Source: Paenibacillus sp. FSL M7-0420 (GTDB lineage Bacteria > Bacillota > Bacilli > Paenibacillales > Paenibacillaceae). Taken from it: DNA of 64,000 nucleotides. The position numbers and the translations under genes are program-made. The DNA lies in assembly GCF_038002345.1 (NCBI RefSeq), contig NZ_JBBOCJ010000001.1, positions 4,464,001 through 4,528,000 on the forward strand, written 5' to 3'. The notes beneath the pieces are model-generated. The model was not told the DNA's origin. It ran no database searches and saw only the letters and a list, made by a program, of their open reading frames with translations. This document shows positions 35,351-43,830 of this stretch, piece by piece (the first letter of the stretch is position 1; every line of letters begins with the position of its first letter).

Positions 35351-35965
35351 TTATTCCTGGCGTTTGAAATGATTGCACAGCGTCTGAATCGCATTCTCCG
35401 CCATAACCGTCTTGCCGTATTCGGCCAGAACAGCCTGAGTTACCGGAGAGGAATCTCCGAATTCAGCGAGCACGCCTACCAGCCCTGACAGTGCAGCCTC
35501 TTCAAATTCCTTCGGATCGAAGTAGAGGTACCATTTATCATTATAAGAATACAGTTGTCCTTGAGAAGTAATATTGCCGATGAGCACATGAGCTGCTTCC
35601 ACCAGAACCTCGAAATCGCGGAAAGCATATACAATGGAGTCGCTTTGTTCAAGAGTAACTTCCATTTCGTAAATCTCTTCAGGCAATTCATCTTCCCCGG
35701 CCCCACCGTACTGATGGTGATCATATTTCCCCCGGGTCACAATAACGACCATGCCTTGCGCGGGCAATGCGAACACTTCCACGGCAAGCGGACCCGTAGC
35801 GTCAAAACCCAGCTCGCTGTACGCCTGATCCATCATTTCCGTAAAGAGGTCGTGCACCTTGGGAACCTCCTGCCACATGTCTTCCTTCTGGATGCCCCGC
35901 TCGCTCAGGTCGTCAAAAGTGAGGAAAATCCGTATCTTATCTTGACTTAATCGCTCTATTCTCAT
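35351..35965 (-). CDS. mecA: MecA-family adaptor protein
   Basis: A protein of 204 residues with the N-terminal substrate-binding half (start MRIERLSQDKIRIFLTFDDL) and the C-terminal ClpC-binding half, joined by an acidic linker (about residues 85-110). Adaptors of this family deliver targets such as ComK to ClpCP. AAAGGAGG stands nine bases before ATG 35965, so the longer frame was rejected. MecA and YpbH are alike; the genome may hold one or two. Confidence 0.9.
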   Translation of the reverse strand: MRIERLSQDKIRIFLTFDDLSERGIQKEDMWQEVPKVHDLFTEMMDQAYSELGFDATGPLAVEVFALPAQGMVVIVTRGKYDHHQYGGAGEDELPEEIYEMEVTLEQSDSIVYAFRDFEVLVEAAHVLIGNITSQGQLYSYNDKWYLYFDPKEFEEAALSGLVGVLAEFGDSSPVTQAVLAEYGKTVMAENAIQTLCNHFKRQE

Positions 35966-36139
35966 GACAGGATCCTCCTTTTGCAAGCTCATTTAATATT
36001 AATGTATGATGAGTCCCGAGTAATGAGCCAAAAATGGTTACTATGTATGTATGTTATCATTTTGAAGCTACAAATGCACGTAAATAAATATAGATTCAGC
36101 CCAATTTGCTGCCCATTATATGTAAAGCCATATTAAAAA

Positions 36140-36179
36140 AGAATCATTTTGGCGATGCCGGCATCGCCAAAATGATTCT
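36140..36179 (-). terminator. Perfect 40-bp palindrome acting as terminator
   Basis: The sequence from AGAATCATTTTGGCGATGC to its exact complement is a 40-bp palindrome with no loop, followed on the minus strand by TTTTTTAAT. It lies 17 bases past the stop of the 122-residue gene, so it probably ends that transcript. Confidence 0.8.
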
Positions 36180-36196
36180 GCAGCGGTTAAATCCGG

Positions 36197-36565
36197 TTAC
36201 AAACCGGGTATGGCGGTATGAGTATCTTTGAGAATCTGCTCGACTTCATGCTTCACATCAGGGTTGCTGCGGATGAAATCCTTCAGCATGTTCAGATTTG
36301 ATTCTTTGGACTTAAGGAAATCCTCTTTATGATCGCCACCGCCGGATACATGTGAGCCGGAGTGGTCATGGCTGCTGCCCGCTGCCGTGCTGCCGAAGCC
36401 GGTCATGGCCATCCCCATAATTTTGTCCTTGGCCTTGTCACCCGCATTGTAGGAAGAACCGTTCGAGTGCATCAGGGCCGACATCATGGCGCTGCGTTTT
36501 TTGGACATAATCATACTGGCGGCTGCACCAATCAGCACCCCGCACAGAAATGACGAAGTATTCAT
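36197..36565 (-). CDS. Small membrane-anchored protein of unknown function
   Basis: A protein of 122 residues. An N-terminal segment SFLCGVLIGAAASMIM is hydrophobic, followed by a basic patch (SKKRS), a Met- and Gly/Ser-rich stretch with several His, and a helical C-terminus. The layout resembles YtxH-type proteins, but the match is loose. AAGGAGG precedes ATG 36565. It is divergent from the polysaccharide deacetylase gene, with which it shares 85 bp of promoter. Confidence 0.7.
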   Translation of the reverse strand: MNTSSFLCGVLIGAAASMIMSKKRSAMMSALMHSNGSSYNAGDKAKDKIMGMAMTGFGSTAAGSSHDHSGSHVSGGGDHKEDFLKSKESNLNMLKDFIRSNPDVKHEVEQILKDTHTAIPGL

Positions 36566-36650
36566 ATCTCCAACCTCCTTGTATGGTAAAATCATGCTTA
36601 GTGTTCGCGGAAAGGTAGCCGCTCATACAGCCAAACAACAAGAAAGCGAG

Positions 36651-37532
36651 ATGAAAAAAGTGGGTAAAGCAACAATAACGCTGCTCCTGGCGGCTTGTCT
36701 GCTGTCAGCTTGCACTAGCGGCGGGAATACAGGCAGCCAGGCTGCGGAGAAGACGCCTCAGCCTGCGGCAGCAACAGAGGCGGCGGAGACAGCCGCATCT
36801 GCTACACCTGGGGCAACAGCCTCAGCTGCACCTGAGGCCACCGCCTCACCGGAGGCTACGCCTGCGGCAGCCAGCGATGCGCAGGTACCGCTGCTGTATC
36901 ATATGAACAAGAATTATGACATTGTCCCGAATGATCCGGCGACGAATAAGAAGGTTGTCCTGCTGACCTTCGACGACGGGCCGAAGGAAGCGGAATTAAT
37001 CAATCCGCTGATGGATACGCTGGACAAGCACAAGGCCAAGGCGATCTTCTTCGTCAATGGTTACCGGGTGAAGGAGCATCCCGAGCTGCTGGAGCTGATC
37101 CACAAACGGGGCGGCGTGCTCGGCAACCATAGCTGGGATCACATCGTGCTGAAGGATAAGCCGGAAGCCGAAGTGAAGAAGCAGATTGAAGATGTGCAGA
37201 ATATCGTCAAGGAAATTACCGGTGAGACCCCTCACTTCTTCCGCCCGCCGCATGGTGCCGGCGGTGACGTAGGCAAAAAAATTGCCGCTGCAAACGGCAT
37301 GCTCTATATGACCTGGTCCAATGGCTCCCTCGACTGGGAGATGAAGGCCAAGGATACGGGCAAAACGGAGAAGCTGATCAAGAATGTAACCGATCAGCTG
37401 CACTCCGGCAGCAATATTCTGATGCATGAGCTTCCTTGGACGGTAGAGGCACTTGACACTCTGCTGACTACGCTTGAAGGCAAGGGCTACAGCTTTGTAG
37501 ATCCGCGCAGCATTGAGCTGAAGATGCGCTAA
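36651..37532 (+). CDS. Polysaccharide deacetylase lipoprotein
   Basis: A protein of 293 residues. The signal peptide ends in LLSAC, so the Cys near residue 21 should be lipidated. An Ala/Thr/Pro-rich linker (about 25-80) holds it away from the membrane. The NodB domain has TFDDGPK (catalytic Asp), NHSWDH (metal His pair) and RPPHG. It removes N-acetyl groups from wall or surface glycan. ATG 36651 fits the signal peptide; the longer frame was rejected. Confidence 0.9.
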   Translation: MKKVGKATITLLLAACLLSACTSGGNTGSQAAEKTPQPAAATEAAETAASATPGATASAAPEATASPEATPAAASDAQVPLLYHMNKNYDIVPNDPATNKKVVLLTFDDGPKEAELINPLMDTLDKHKAKAIFFVNGYRVKEHPELLELIHKRGGVLGNHSWDHIVLKDKPEAEVKKQIEDVQNIVKEITGETPHFFRPPHGAGGDVGKKIAAANGMLYMTWSNGSLDWEMKAKDTGKTEKLIKNVTDQLHSGSNILMHELPWTVEALDTLLTTLEGKGYSFVDPRSIELKMR

Positions 37533-37555
37533 GCTCCGAATCCGTCCATACAAGC

Positions 37556-37593
37556 AGAAACGGCTGCCCCGCAAGGAGGGCAGCCGTTTTTTT
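37556..37593 (+). terminator. Terminator after the deacetylase gene
   Basis: AAACGGCTGCCC pairs with GGGCAGCCGTTT, followed by T residues on the plus strand. The minus side also has a run, so it may serve the convergent metallophosphoesterase gene as well. Confidence 0.85.
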
Positions 37594-37600
37594 GTCATGC

Positions 37601-38479
37601 TTATGTGTCCATCACATTGAATCTCTGCGATCCGGAGTGCTGCCGTCCGCAGCGCAGGGTCAGCACATGCATCTCGGCCGGACTGCGCCAGCGCAGCGGC
37701 AGATGCGCCGTACCGAACCCCCGGCTGATCAGCATCTTCAGCGGCGGGAGACCCGCATTATAGCTCCGGGGGATCTCATACATCCCCGCATTATACCTGC
37801 GGTAGAACTCATCGGTATGCCGGTTCCCGATCAAGGGCAGTACAACCTGGCCTCCATGGGTATGCCCGGCCAGAATCAGGTCAGCCGGAACCTCCTGCTG
37901 CCGGGACAGCCAGAGCGGATCATGCACGAGGATAATCCGGAAGGCTTCCGCATCCGCTTCAGCCACAGCAGACAGCGGCCCATAGGCCTTCTTGCCGCCT
38001 TGCCGTGGGAAATCCACCCCGGTCAGAATAAACTGAGCACCGTCCCGCTCAATGACACAGTTCTCATCCACCAGCAGCCTGGCTCCGCTTCCCCGGATGA
38101 TGTTATCCACCAGACTGATATTCGCCCTGTAATCATGATTCCCATGTACGGCATATACAGGGGCAACCGAAGCGGCCAGAGTCATATTTTTCAACAGGCG
38201 TTCTATGGAAGCACCCTTCTCCGTCATATCACCGCCCAGGAAGACAGCGTCCACCTTCCCCCGCAGCGGGGTCAGCATCTCCTCCGGCAGACGGCGGCGG
38301 TGAATATCCGTAATGAACAGTATCCGGTAGCCGTCGAAGACGGTAGGAAGCCGCTCCAGTACAATATCCTGATGATTCAACCGTTTCTTGAAGGCAGCAG
38401 CAACCATAAGGAGGCCCATGACCCCTGCTCCCCCAAGGCTCACACCTAATAGAATCAGGAGCACCCTAGTCAACTCCAT
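37601..38479 (-). CDS. Metallophosphoesterase (YpbG type)
   Basis: A protein of 292 residues with one N-terminal membrane segment and a calcineurin-like domain: TDIHRR (metal Asp/His), GGDMTEKG, GNHDYR and GHTHGGQVVLP. The substrate is unknown. Bacillus has ypbG in a similar neighbourhood. The first bases overlap the end of the upstream 125-residue gene by 10. Confidence 0.87.
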   Translation of the reverse strand: MELTRVLLILLGVSLGGAGVMGLLMVAAAFKKRLNHQDIVLERLPTVFDGYRILFITDIHRRRLPEEMLTPLRGKVDAVFLGGDMTEKGASIERLLKNMTLAASVAPVYAVHGNHDYRANISLVDNIIRGSGARLLVDENCVIERDGAQFILTGVDFPRQGGKKAYGPLSAVAEADAEAFRIILVHDPLWLSRQQEVPADLILAGHTHGGQVVLPLIGNRHTDEFYRRYNAGMYEIPRSYNAGLPPLKMLISRGFGTAHLPLRWRSPAEMHVLTLRCGRQHSGSQRFNVMDT

Positions 38480-38847
38480 AGGCTGCCCAGATCCGGCGCC
38501 CCGTTAATTCCCCACCACAGGAGGAAGCCCAGCAGCATCAGAAATACAACAATCAGCGAATTGATGAACATTTTGCTGAACCGGATTCTCTCTGACGGAT
38601 AACTGTCCGCACGCGACGGTGTCTGCTCCCCTTCCTGCTGTGCCGCCTCACGCTCCGGCCTCCCGGGGGCCCTGCGCCCGGATAAGCGCTCCTTCCTGGA
38701 CAGGGTCCCTGCCACCGGCACCGGACTTCCCGCACGCTCTTCTGCTGCCCCGGAGGCCGGCTGACGCTTGCCCGCTCTGGCCGGAGGCTGTTGTTCTCTC
38801 TTCTGCTGTTTCTGGCGGGACCTTACCCGGCTTAATTGTTCTGTCAT
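38470..38847 (-). CDS. Basic single-span membrane protein, function unknown
   Basis: A protein of 125 residues. The first 85 residues are rich in Arg, Gln, Pro and Glu and look disordered; a single membrane span lies at about 95-113 (INSLIVVFLMLLGFLLWW). The basic part should face the cytoplasm. ATG 38847 has AGGAGGG upstream and overlaps the CPBP stop. I do not recognise the family; Bacillus has ypbE in this position. Confidence 0.65.
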   Translation of the reverse strand: MTEQLSRVRSRQKQQKREQQPPARAGKRQPASGAAEERAGSPVPVAGTLSRKERLSGRRAPGRPEREAAQQEGEQTPSRADSYPSERIRFSKMFINSLIVVFLMLLGFLLWWGINGAPDLGSLWS

Positions 38848-39437
38848 GATACCCTCCTGTAACGAATAACCATACCGGAGAACAAATCTATAAGGAAATG
38901 GCACAAGATAGGTGCCCACAGACTGCCCGAATGGATGTAGATAAGTCCAAGACCATAGCTGCTGAGGAAGACCCAGCCCGTTGGAATCCAGTGCCGCAGA
39001 TAACGGACATGAATAACGGCAAACAGTATACTCGTCCAGTACGGCCCAAGCGAATGCTGGATCGCTCCGCGGAAGAGCAGCTCCTCGCACACCGCAACCA
39101 CCGCCGAAATGACCACAATATGCCACAGCGGCCGTTTGCCGAACAGCAGCTCATTAATCCCCCCGTCATCCATGCTGTCTTCAGGAACAATATGGGTCAG
39201 CAGGAAGTCAACAGCAAGCATAATAACTGCAAGGCCAAGGCCCCAGTACACGAAATGTACACTATCCGGAAAATTTAATATGTGAATAGGATTTCTTTTC
39301 TGCAATAATATCCATATCAAACCGATAAATAAGGTAAGGCCCTGAGTAATGTACAGATTAATGAGTAACAGCTTGTCTGTTAACTGCTGTGGATCGGCCT
39401 TTTTAATTTTGATGTCACCCAATTTGAATTTTTTCAT
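38844..39437 (-). CDS. CPBP-family intramembrane protease (YpbD type)
   Basis: A membrane protein of 197 residues with about five spans. The CPBP/Rce1 motifs are EELLFRG, FAVIHVRY and HFLIDLFSG, which hold the metal and catalytic residues. The substrate is unknown. A TATAAT-like box lies directly before the ATG and CAGG is the only ribosome-like site, so translation may be weak. Divergent from the gene at 39523. Confidence 0.88.
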   Translation of the reverse strand: MKKFKLGDIKIKKADPQQLTDKLLLINLYITQGLTLFIGLIWILLQKRNPIHILNFPDSVHFVYWGLGLAVIMLAVDFLLTHIVPEDSMDDGGINELLFGKRPLWHIVVISAVVAVCEELLFRGAIQHSLGPYWTSILFAVIHVRYLRHWIPTGWVFLSSYGLGLIYIHSGSLWAPILCHFLIDLFSGMVIRYRRVS

Positions 39438-39456
39438 TATAACCTGCCTGTTCTAT

Positions 39457-39492
39457 AAATGTTTTTACATAAGTAAATGTTTTTACATAAGT
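39457..39492. repeat. Tandem direct repeat of 18 bp in a divergent promoter
   Basis: AAATGTTTTTACATAAGT occurs twice without a gap (39457-39474 and 39475-39492), between the divergent CPBP gene and the gene at 39523. A regulator-binding site is possible. Confidence 0.8.
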
Positions 39493-39522
39493 TAATTCAC
39501 CTATACGAAGGAGCACCTAATC

Positions 39523-40428
39523 ATGAACAGCCGTACCTCCCGCACTCAAATGATGTACACACTAGGTTTTTTGTTTTTTCTAATATCCGCATTCGCTTCA
39601 TTTTTCACGGGAGTCAAGGTTGGAGCTGACAAGACAGAGGCCAAGTATTCACAGCTGAAGGACCACCCAAGCGCCCAGGAATTCTCCGGCTCCTACCAGC
39701 AGCAGGATCTTGTCACCTTTTATCATAACGTATTTTTGCCTTACCGGGAATTCAAGCGCAATTGGAACGAACAGGTGGGCGTTCTTGCCCGCAGCACGGA
39801 TGCACGCCAGAATGCGGCAACACTGAAGAATCTGAGTATTCTCGCGGACAAGCAGTATGATAAGGTTACCCAGGATTCGCTCTTCACCAATTCGCCGATG
39901 CTCTATGAATCTCAGCTCAATATTCTTAAGAGTCTCACACTCTTCTCCCAAGCCTCCAGTAAGGTGACTGCGGGAGCTTCCGGCGCGGAAGCCGCCAAAG
40001 TGCTGAGAAGCGACAACTTCACAACCAGTGCCGTGAGATTCGGGCTGCTCGCCCAGAAGAACTTCTATGATTCCATGCTGAAATGGGGGTCGAAGACCCA
40101 CCCGTCCATTCCGCAGCAGTCCGGTGAGCTAAAGACACTCTCTTTCATTCAGTGGAAAAAAATGCCGCTCTTGCTCAAGAATGCTTCCATCGCCAATATC
40201 ATGCTCAACCGCGGCATCTACGCCGGATATGATCCGCAGGATATCACTGCCAAGATTGACGACATGATCTACTCCGGGACCGCCAGCTCGCTGAAGCTGA
40301 ATGATATTCAGTCCTCCGTCACCCTGCTCATCTCCACCGGTGCGGTGCAGGAGCAGGACTTCATCAAGTGGCGGGAACAATATTACGGCAAAGAGATCAT
40401 GCCGCAGCTCCCTTTCTTCTACGAGTAG
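39523..40428 (+). CDS. Membrane-anchored protein of unknown function, 301 residues
   Basis: An N-terminal hydrophobic segment at about 11-30 (MYTLGFLFFLISAFASFFTG) anchors a helical soluble domain that would lie outside the cell. There are no cysteines. I do not recognise a family. AAGGAG stands 9 bases before the ATG. Two tandem 18-bp repeats lie in its promoter region. Confidence 0.7.
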   Translation: MNSRTSRTQMMYTLGFLFFLISAFASFFTGVKVGADKTEAKYSQLKDHPSAQEFSGSYQQQDLVTFYHNVFLPYREFKRNWNEQVGVLARSTDARQNAATLKNLSILADKQYDKVTQDSLFTNSPMLYESQLNILKSLTLFSQASSKVTAGASGAEAAKVLRSDNFTTSAVRFGLLAQKNFYDSMLKWGSKTHPSIPQQSGELKTLSFIQWKKMPLLLKNASIANIMLNRGIYAGYDPQDITAKIDDMIYSGTASSLKLNDIQSSVTLLISTGAVQEQDFIKWREQYYGKEIMPQLPFFYE

Positions 40429-40495
40429 GACCAGTTATTGCATCATAACGAATATTACGGTCCACTTCAAGGCGGACCCGTGCAGAAGAATCCTA

Positions 40496-40525
40496 TTGAC
40501 ACACTTGGCATCACCATGTTACATT
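40496..40525 (+). promoter_or_regulatory. Promoter of the serA T-box leader
   Basis: TTGACA (40496-40501) with a TTACAT/TACATT -10 region 17-18 bp downstream. It lies about 30 bases before the T-box. Confidence 0.65.
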
Positions 40526-40539
40526 ATGACAAATTAATC

Positions 40540-40803
40540 AAGCAAAACCGATGATGGAACAAAGATTACTTGCAGTCTTCAGAGAGCCGGTGGGTGGTGA
40601 GAACCGGTGGCGGACATTAATCTTTAGCGCTCCTGAGATATTGTATTGAACACAAGAGTAGGTACAATCGGATCACTCCGTTACCAGTGTGGCCTTTGCA
40701 GGCCAATGAGGCTGCTTCTTAACCGTCGCAGTGAATTAGGGTGGTACCACGACAACTCTCGTCCCTTACTACGGCAGTAGTATGGGGGTTGGGAGTTTTT
40801 TTA
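40540..40803 (+). promoter_or_regulatory. T-box riboswitch of serA (probably serine-specific)
   Basis: The leader has the Stem I signature AGAGAG...GGTGAGAACC (40581-40606), the T-box AGGGTGGTACCACG (40738-40751) and a terminator with AACTCTCG / TTGGGAGTT and seven T residues (40753-40803). Uncharged tRNA would stabilise the antiterminator. UCU, AGC and UCC triplets, all serine codons, lie in the 3' strand of Stem I (40621-40633); which one is the specifier cannot be settled here. Serine specificity also fits serA downstream. Confidence 0.9.
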
Positions 40804-40979
40804 TTGCCATATTCCTATGAATCGGGTACCTTTGTATGCTGTTTCTTTTATGCGACAGCGCGTTACCCTGATGTCAAGCTGCTTATTACGCTCTTGTAAG
40901 TTCTGGTACTGCGGATTGCCTTACCCGGTGATCCTTGGCATATACAATAGCTTTCCCATTTGAAGGAGGACAAGAGACC
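40804..40979 (+). other. Leader between T-box terminator and serA
   Basis: About 175 bases between the terminator and serA without a gene. Apart from the ribosome binding site GAAGGAGG at its end nothing was recognised. Confidence 0.4.
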
Positions 40980-42572
40980 ATGTTTAAAGTATTAGTATCG
41001 GACCCGATCAGCGATTTGGGCATTCAGCAATTGATGGACGCAAGCGATGTGACTGTAGACAAGAAAACAGGACTAAGTGAAGATGAGCTAGTTGCAATCA
41101 TTGGCGAATATGACGGCTTACTCGTTCGCAGCCAGACTACCGTGACTGACAAAATTATCGCCGCCGGTACTAATCTCAAGGTTATCGGCCGGGCCGGAGT
41201 CGGCGTGGACAACATCAAGCTGGAGTCAGCCACGCAGCGCGGTGTAGTCGTTATCAATGCTCCGGACGGCAATACCATTACAACCTGTGAACATGCTTTT
41301 GCCATGATGATGGCCTTGGCCCGTCATATTCCTCAAGCCTATGCGAAGACGATTTCCGGCGTATGGGACAGAAAAACCTTCCTCGGCGTAGAGCTGCGCG
41401 GCAAAACACTGGGCGTACTCGGCATGGGCCGGATCGGCAGCGAGGTGGCCAAGCGCGCCAAAGCCTTCGGCATGAGCATCCTGGCCTATGACCCGTTCCT
41501 GACAGCTGACCGTGCAGAGAAAATGGAAGTGAAGCTGGCTTCGGTAGACGACATTGTGCGCGGTGCAGACTTCATCACCGTTCACACACCGCTCACCCCT
41601 GAGACCCGCCACATGATCTCCCGTCCGCAATTCGAAGTGATGAAAAAAGGCATGCGCATCATCAACTGTGCCCGCGGCGGTGTCATCGATGAAATGGCGC
41701 TGGTAGAAGCGATTGACAGCGGTATTGTAGCCGGTGCTGCGTTCGACGTCTTCGAGAAGGAGCCGCCTGAAGCAGACCACCCGTTCCTTACACATCCGAA
41801 GATTATTGTGACTCCGCATCTGGGTGCTTCGACGATTGAAGCCCAGGAGAACGTGGCCATCGATGTATCCGAGCAGGTCCTCCATATCCTGCGCAACGAA
41901 CCGTTCATCAACGCGGTGAACATTCCGCCGGTTGCACCTAGCGTGATGAACAAGCTGCAGCCGTACTTCACCCTCGGCGAGAAGCTGGGCAGCTTCGCTA
42001 CGCAGATTACGGACGGAGCGATCCGCGAGATCCATGTGGAATATGCCGGTGATCTCTCGGATGTGGATACCCAGCCGCTTACCCGCTATGTCGTCAAAGG
42101 TGTGCTCACCCGCCACTTTGCCGGAGATGTGAACATCGTCAACTCGATGCATCTGGCGAAGACCCGTGATGTGAATGTAGTGGTGACCAAGGCTTCCAAA
42201 ACCAAAGGCTTCACCAACCTCATCACGGTAACACTCAAGGCTGAGCATGATGAAGAGCGTCTGGTCGCCGGTACCCTGCTGCAGGGCTATGGCGAACGGA
42301 TCGTTAAGGTCAACAAGTTCCCGGTCGATATTGCTCCGGAAGGCCATCAGCTTGTCATCTCGCACAACGATAAGCCGGGTATCATCGGACTCGTCGGCAC
42401 CCTGCTTGGCGAGAACGGCGTCAATATCGCATCCATGCAGGTTGGCCGGACTATCATCGGCGGAGCGGCCATCATGCTCCTGACCGTTGATAAGGGTGTA
42501 CCGAAGGAGGTCCTGGTGAAGCTGGCCGGACTGCCGGAGATCAACACCGCTGAGGAGATCATTCTGCTCTAA
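40980..42572 (+). CDS. serA: D-3-phosphoglycerate dehydrogenase
   Basis: A protein of 530 residues, first enzyme of serine synthesis. The catalytic and NAD domains (about 1-310) show GMGRIGSEVAKRAKAFGM, the catalytic GRAGVGVDN loop and NCARGGVIDE. An intervening domain and a C-terminal ACT domain (from about 455, NDKPGIIGLVGTLLGENGVN) complete the long form. ATG 40980 has GAAGGAGG upstream. Transcription should be set by tRNA charging through the T-box leader. Confidence 0.96.
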   Translation: MFKVLVSDPISDLGIQQLMDASDVTVDKKTGLSEDELVAIIGEYDGLLVRSQTTVTDKIIAAGTNLKVIGRAGVGVDNIKLESATQRGVVVINAPDGNTITTCEHAFAMMMALARHIPQAYAKTISGVWDRKTFLGVELRGKTLGVLGMGRIGSEVAKRAKAFGMSILAYDPFLTADRAEKMEVKLASVDDIVRGADFITVHTPLTPETRHMISRPQFEVMKKGMRIINCARGGVIDEMALVEAIDSGIVAGAAFDVFEKEPPEADHPFLTHPKIIVTPHLGASTIEAQENVAIDVSEQVLHILRNEPFINAVNIPPVAPSVMNKLQPYFTLGEKLGSFATQITDGAIREIHVEYAGDLSDVDTQPLTRYVVKGVLTRHFAGDVNIVNSMHLAKTRDVNVVVTKASKTKGFTNLITVTLKAEHDEERLVAGTLLQGYGERIVKVNKFPVDIAPEGHQLVISHNDKPGIIGLVGTLLGENGVNIASMQVGRTIIGGAAIMLLTVDKGVPKEVLVKLAGLPEINTAEEIILL

Positions 42573-42590
42573 TTCTTATTTCTTCACAAT

Positions 42591-42646
42591 AAAACACTCT
42601 TCGGGAGTGCAGGCTTAAGGCTGCGCACTTCCAAAGAGTGTTTTTG
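42591..42646 (+). terminator. Terminator after serA
   Basis: AACACTCTT and AAGAGTGTT form the outer stem, GGAGTGC/GCACTTCC the inner one, followed by TTTTTG. Confidence 0.85.
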
Positions 42647-42686
42647 CGTTATATAAGCGGAAACGGCTTTGCCTTCCTTTTAAAGG

Positions 42687-42729
42687 ACGGTACTGCGGAT
42701 TAGATGATCATTTGCGCTAATCCGTACTC
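42687..42729. repeat. Inverted repeat upstream of the WYL regulator
   Basis: CGGATTAG and CTAATCCG are separated by 13 bases, with GTAC at both outer ends. It may be an operator for the WYL regulator or a structured RNA; nothing decides this. Confidence 0.5.
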
Positions 42730-42800
42730 TTGTCTAATATATACCTTATACATGACAACCATTGACATATATAAATAACACATTCAAGGGAGGTTGCAGA

Positions 42801-43757
42801 ATGAGAGCGGATCGCCTGATCACTATCGTTCAACTCTTACAGAGCCGCGGCAAAATCAGCTCCAAAGAGCTGGCGCAAACGCTGGAGGTCTCCGAACGTA
42901 CAATCTTCCGGGATATGGAGGCACTTAGCTTCTCCGGCATCCCCGTGCTCGCCGAGCGCGGCCGGGAAGGCGGCTGGAGGCTGGCTGAAGGCTACCGGAA
43001 TTCCCTGACCGGAATGAACACCAAGGAGATTGCCGCACTGCTGGTGCCCGCTGATCCGGCAATTCTGCACGCTCTGGGCATTCAGGAGGAGTTCTCCTCG
43101 GCCGCCCGCAAGCTGCAGGCTGTCGCTACCCGGCAGCCAGTCACCCCCTTCAGCTTCCTCAGCCAGCGGATTCACATCGACGGAGCCGGGTGGCATCCCT
43201 CCGGGGAGACCTATCCCTGCCTGACCGCTTTGCAGGAAGCCTTATGGGAGAACCGCAAGGTGAGCATCACCTATCTGCGCGGGGAGGACGCTGCGAAGCG
43301 GCTGGTTGCACCGCTGGGGCTGGTGGTCAAGCGCGGCGTATGGTACGTAGTTGCCGAGCATAGCGGCGGGCTGCTGCGGACCTACCGGGTCTCCAGAATC
43401 ACTGAGGCCAAAGTCACAGATGAGCTATTTGAGCTGCCGGAGGATTTTGACCTGTCCCGCTACTGGGAGACCTCCACCGCCGCATTCAAGTCTGCCTTGC
43501 CCAGGTACCCCTCCAGCCTGCTTGTAAGAGAGCAAACAATGAAGGAGCTGCAGAAGGAGCGATACGTCGCCCTGTTGCACCAGGAGCCTTCTGAGGCCCC
43601 GGGCTGGATCAGGGCCGAGGTCGAGTTCAACACACCGGAGTCTGCGTGCCGGATCATCCTGTCCCTGGGTCAGGGCATCAAGGTGACGGCACCGCCTGAG
43701 CTTGCGGATACGGTTGCTGCGGCTCTGCGCGAAGCGGCAGCATTATACGATTTTTAA
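42801..43757 (+). CDS. HTH and WYL-domain transcriptional regulator (YafY type)
   Basis: A protein of 318 residues. A DeoR-like helix-turn-helix (about 5-55: [20 protein letters not shown]) is followed by a WYL domain (about 140-210) and a WCX C-terminal domain. WYL domains bind small molecules or nucleic acids. GGGAGG stands six bases before ATG 42801. An inverted repeat lies upstream. The target is unknown; it may regulate itself. Confidence 0.88.
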   Translation: MRADRLITIVQLLQSRGKISSKELAQTLEVSERTIFRDMEALSFSGIPVLAERGREGGWRLAEGYRNSLTGMNTKEIAALLVPADPAILHALGIQEEFSSAARKLQAVATRQPVTPFSFLSQRIHIDGAGWHPSGETYPCLTALQEALWENRKVSITYLRGEDAAKRLVAPLGLVVKRGVWYVVAEHSGGLLRTYRVSRITEAKVTDELFELPEDFDLSRYWETSTAAFKSALPRYPSSLLVREQTMKELQKERYVALLHQEPSEAPGWIRAEVEFNTPESACRIILSLGQGIKVTAPPELADTVAAALREAAALYDF

Positions 43758-43830
43758 TAATAGACCAAATGCACTAGTATCCCCTATAATATTACAATAC
43801 ACATTATTATTTATAGGGGGACTTTACATT

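Noticed and set aside
36486..36650. An N-terminal extension of the polysaccharide deacetylase
   Set aside because: The lipoprotein signal peptide starts at ATG 36651; the extension is not compatible with export.
41226..42365. A 379-residue minus-strand frame over serA
   Set aside because: Antisense shadow of serA; it is His/Arg-rich and has no domain.
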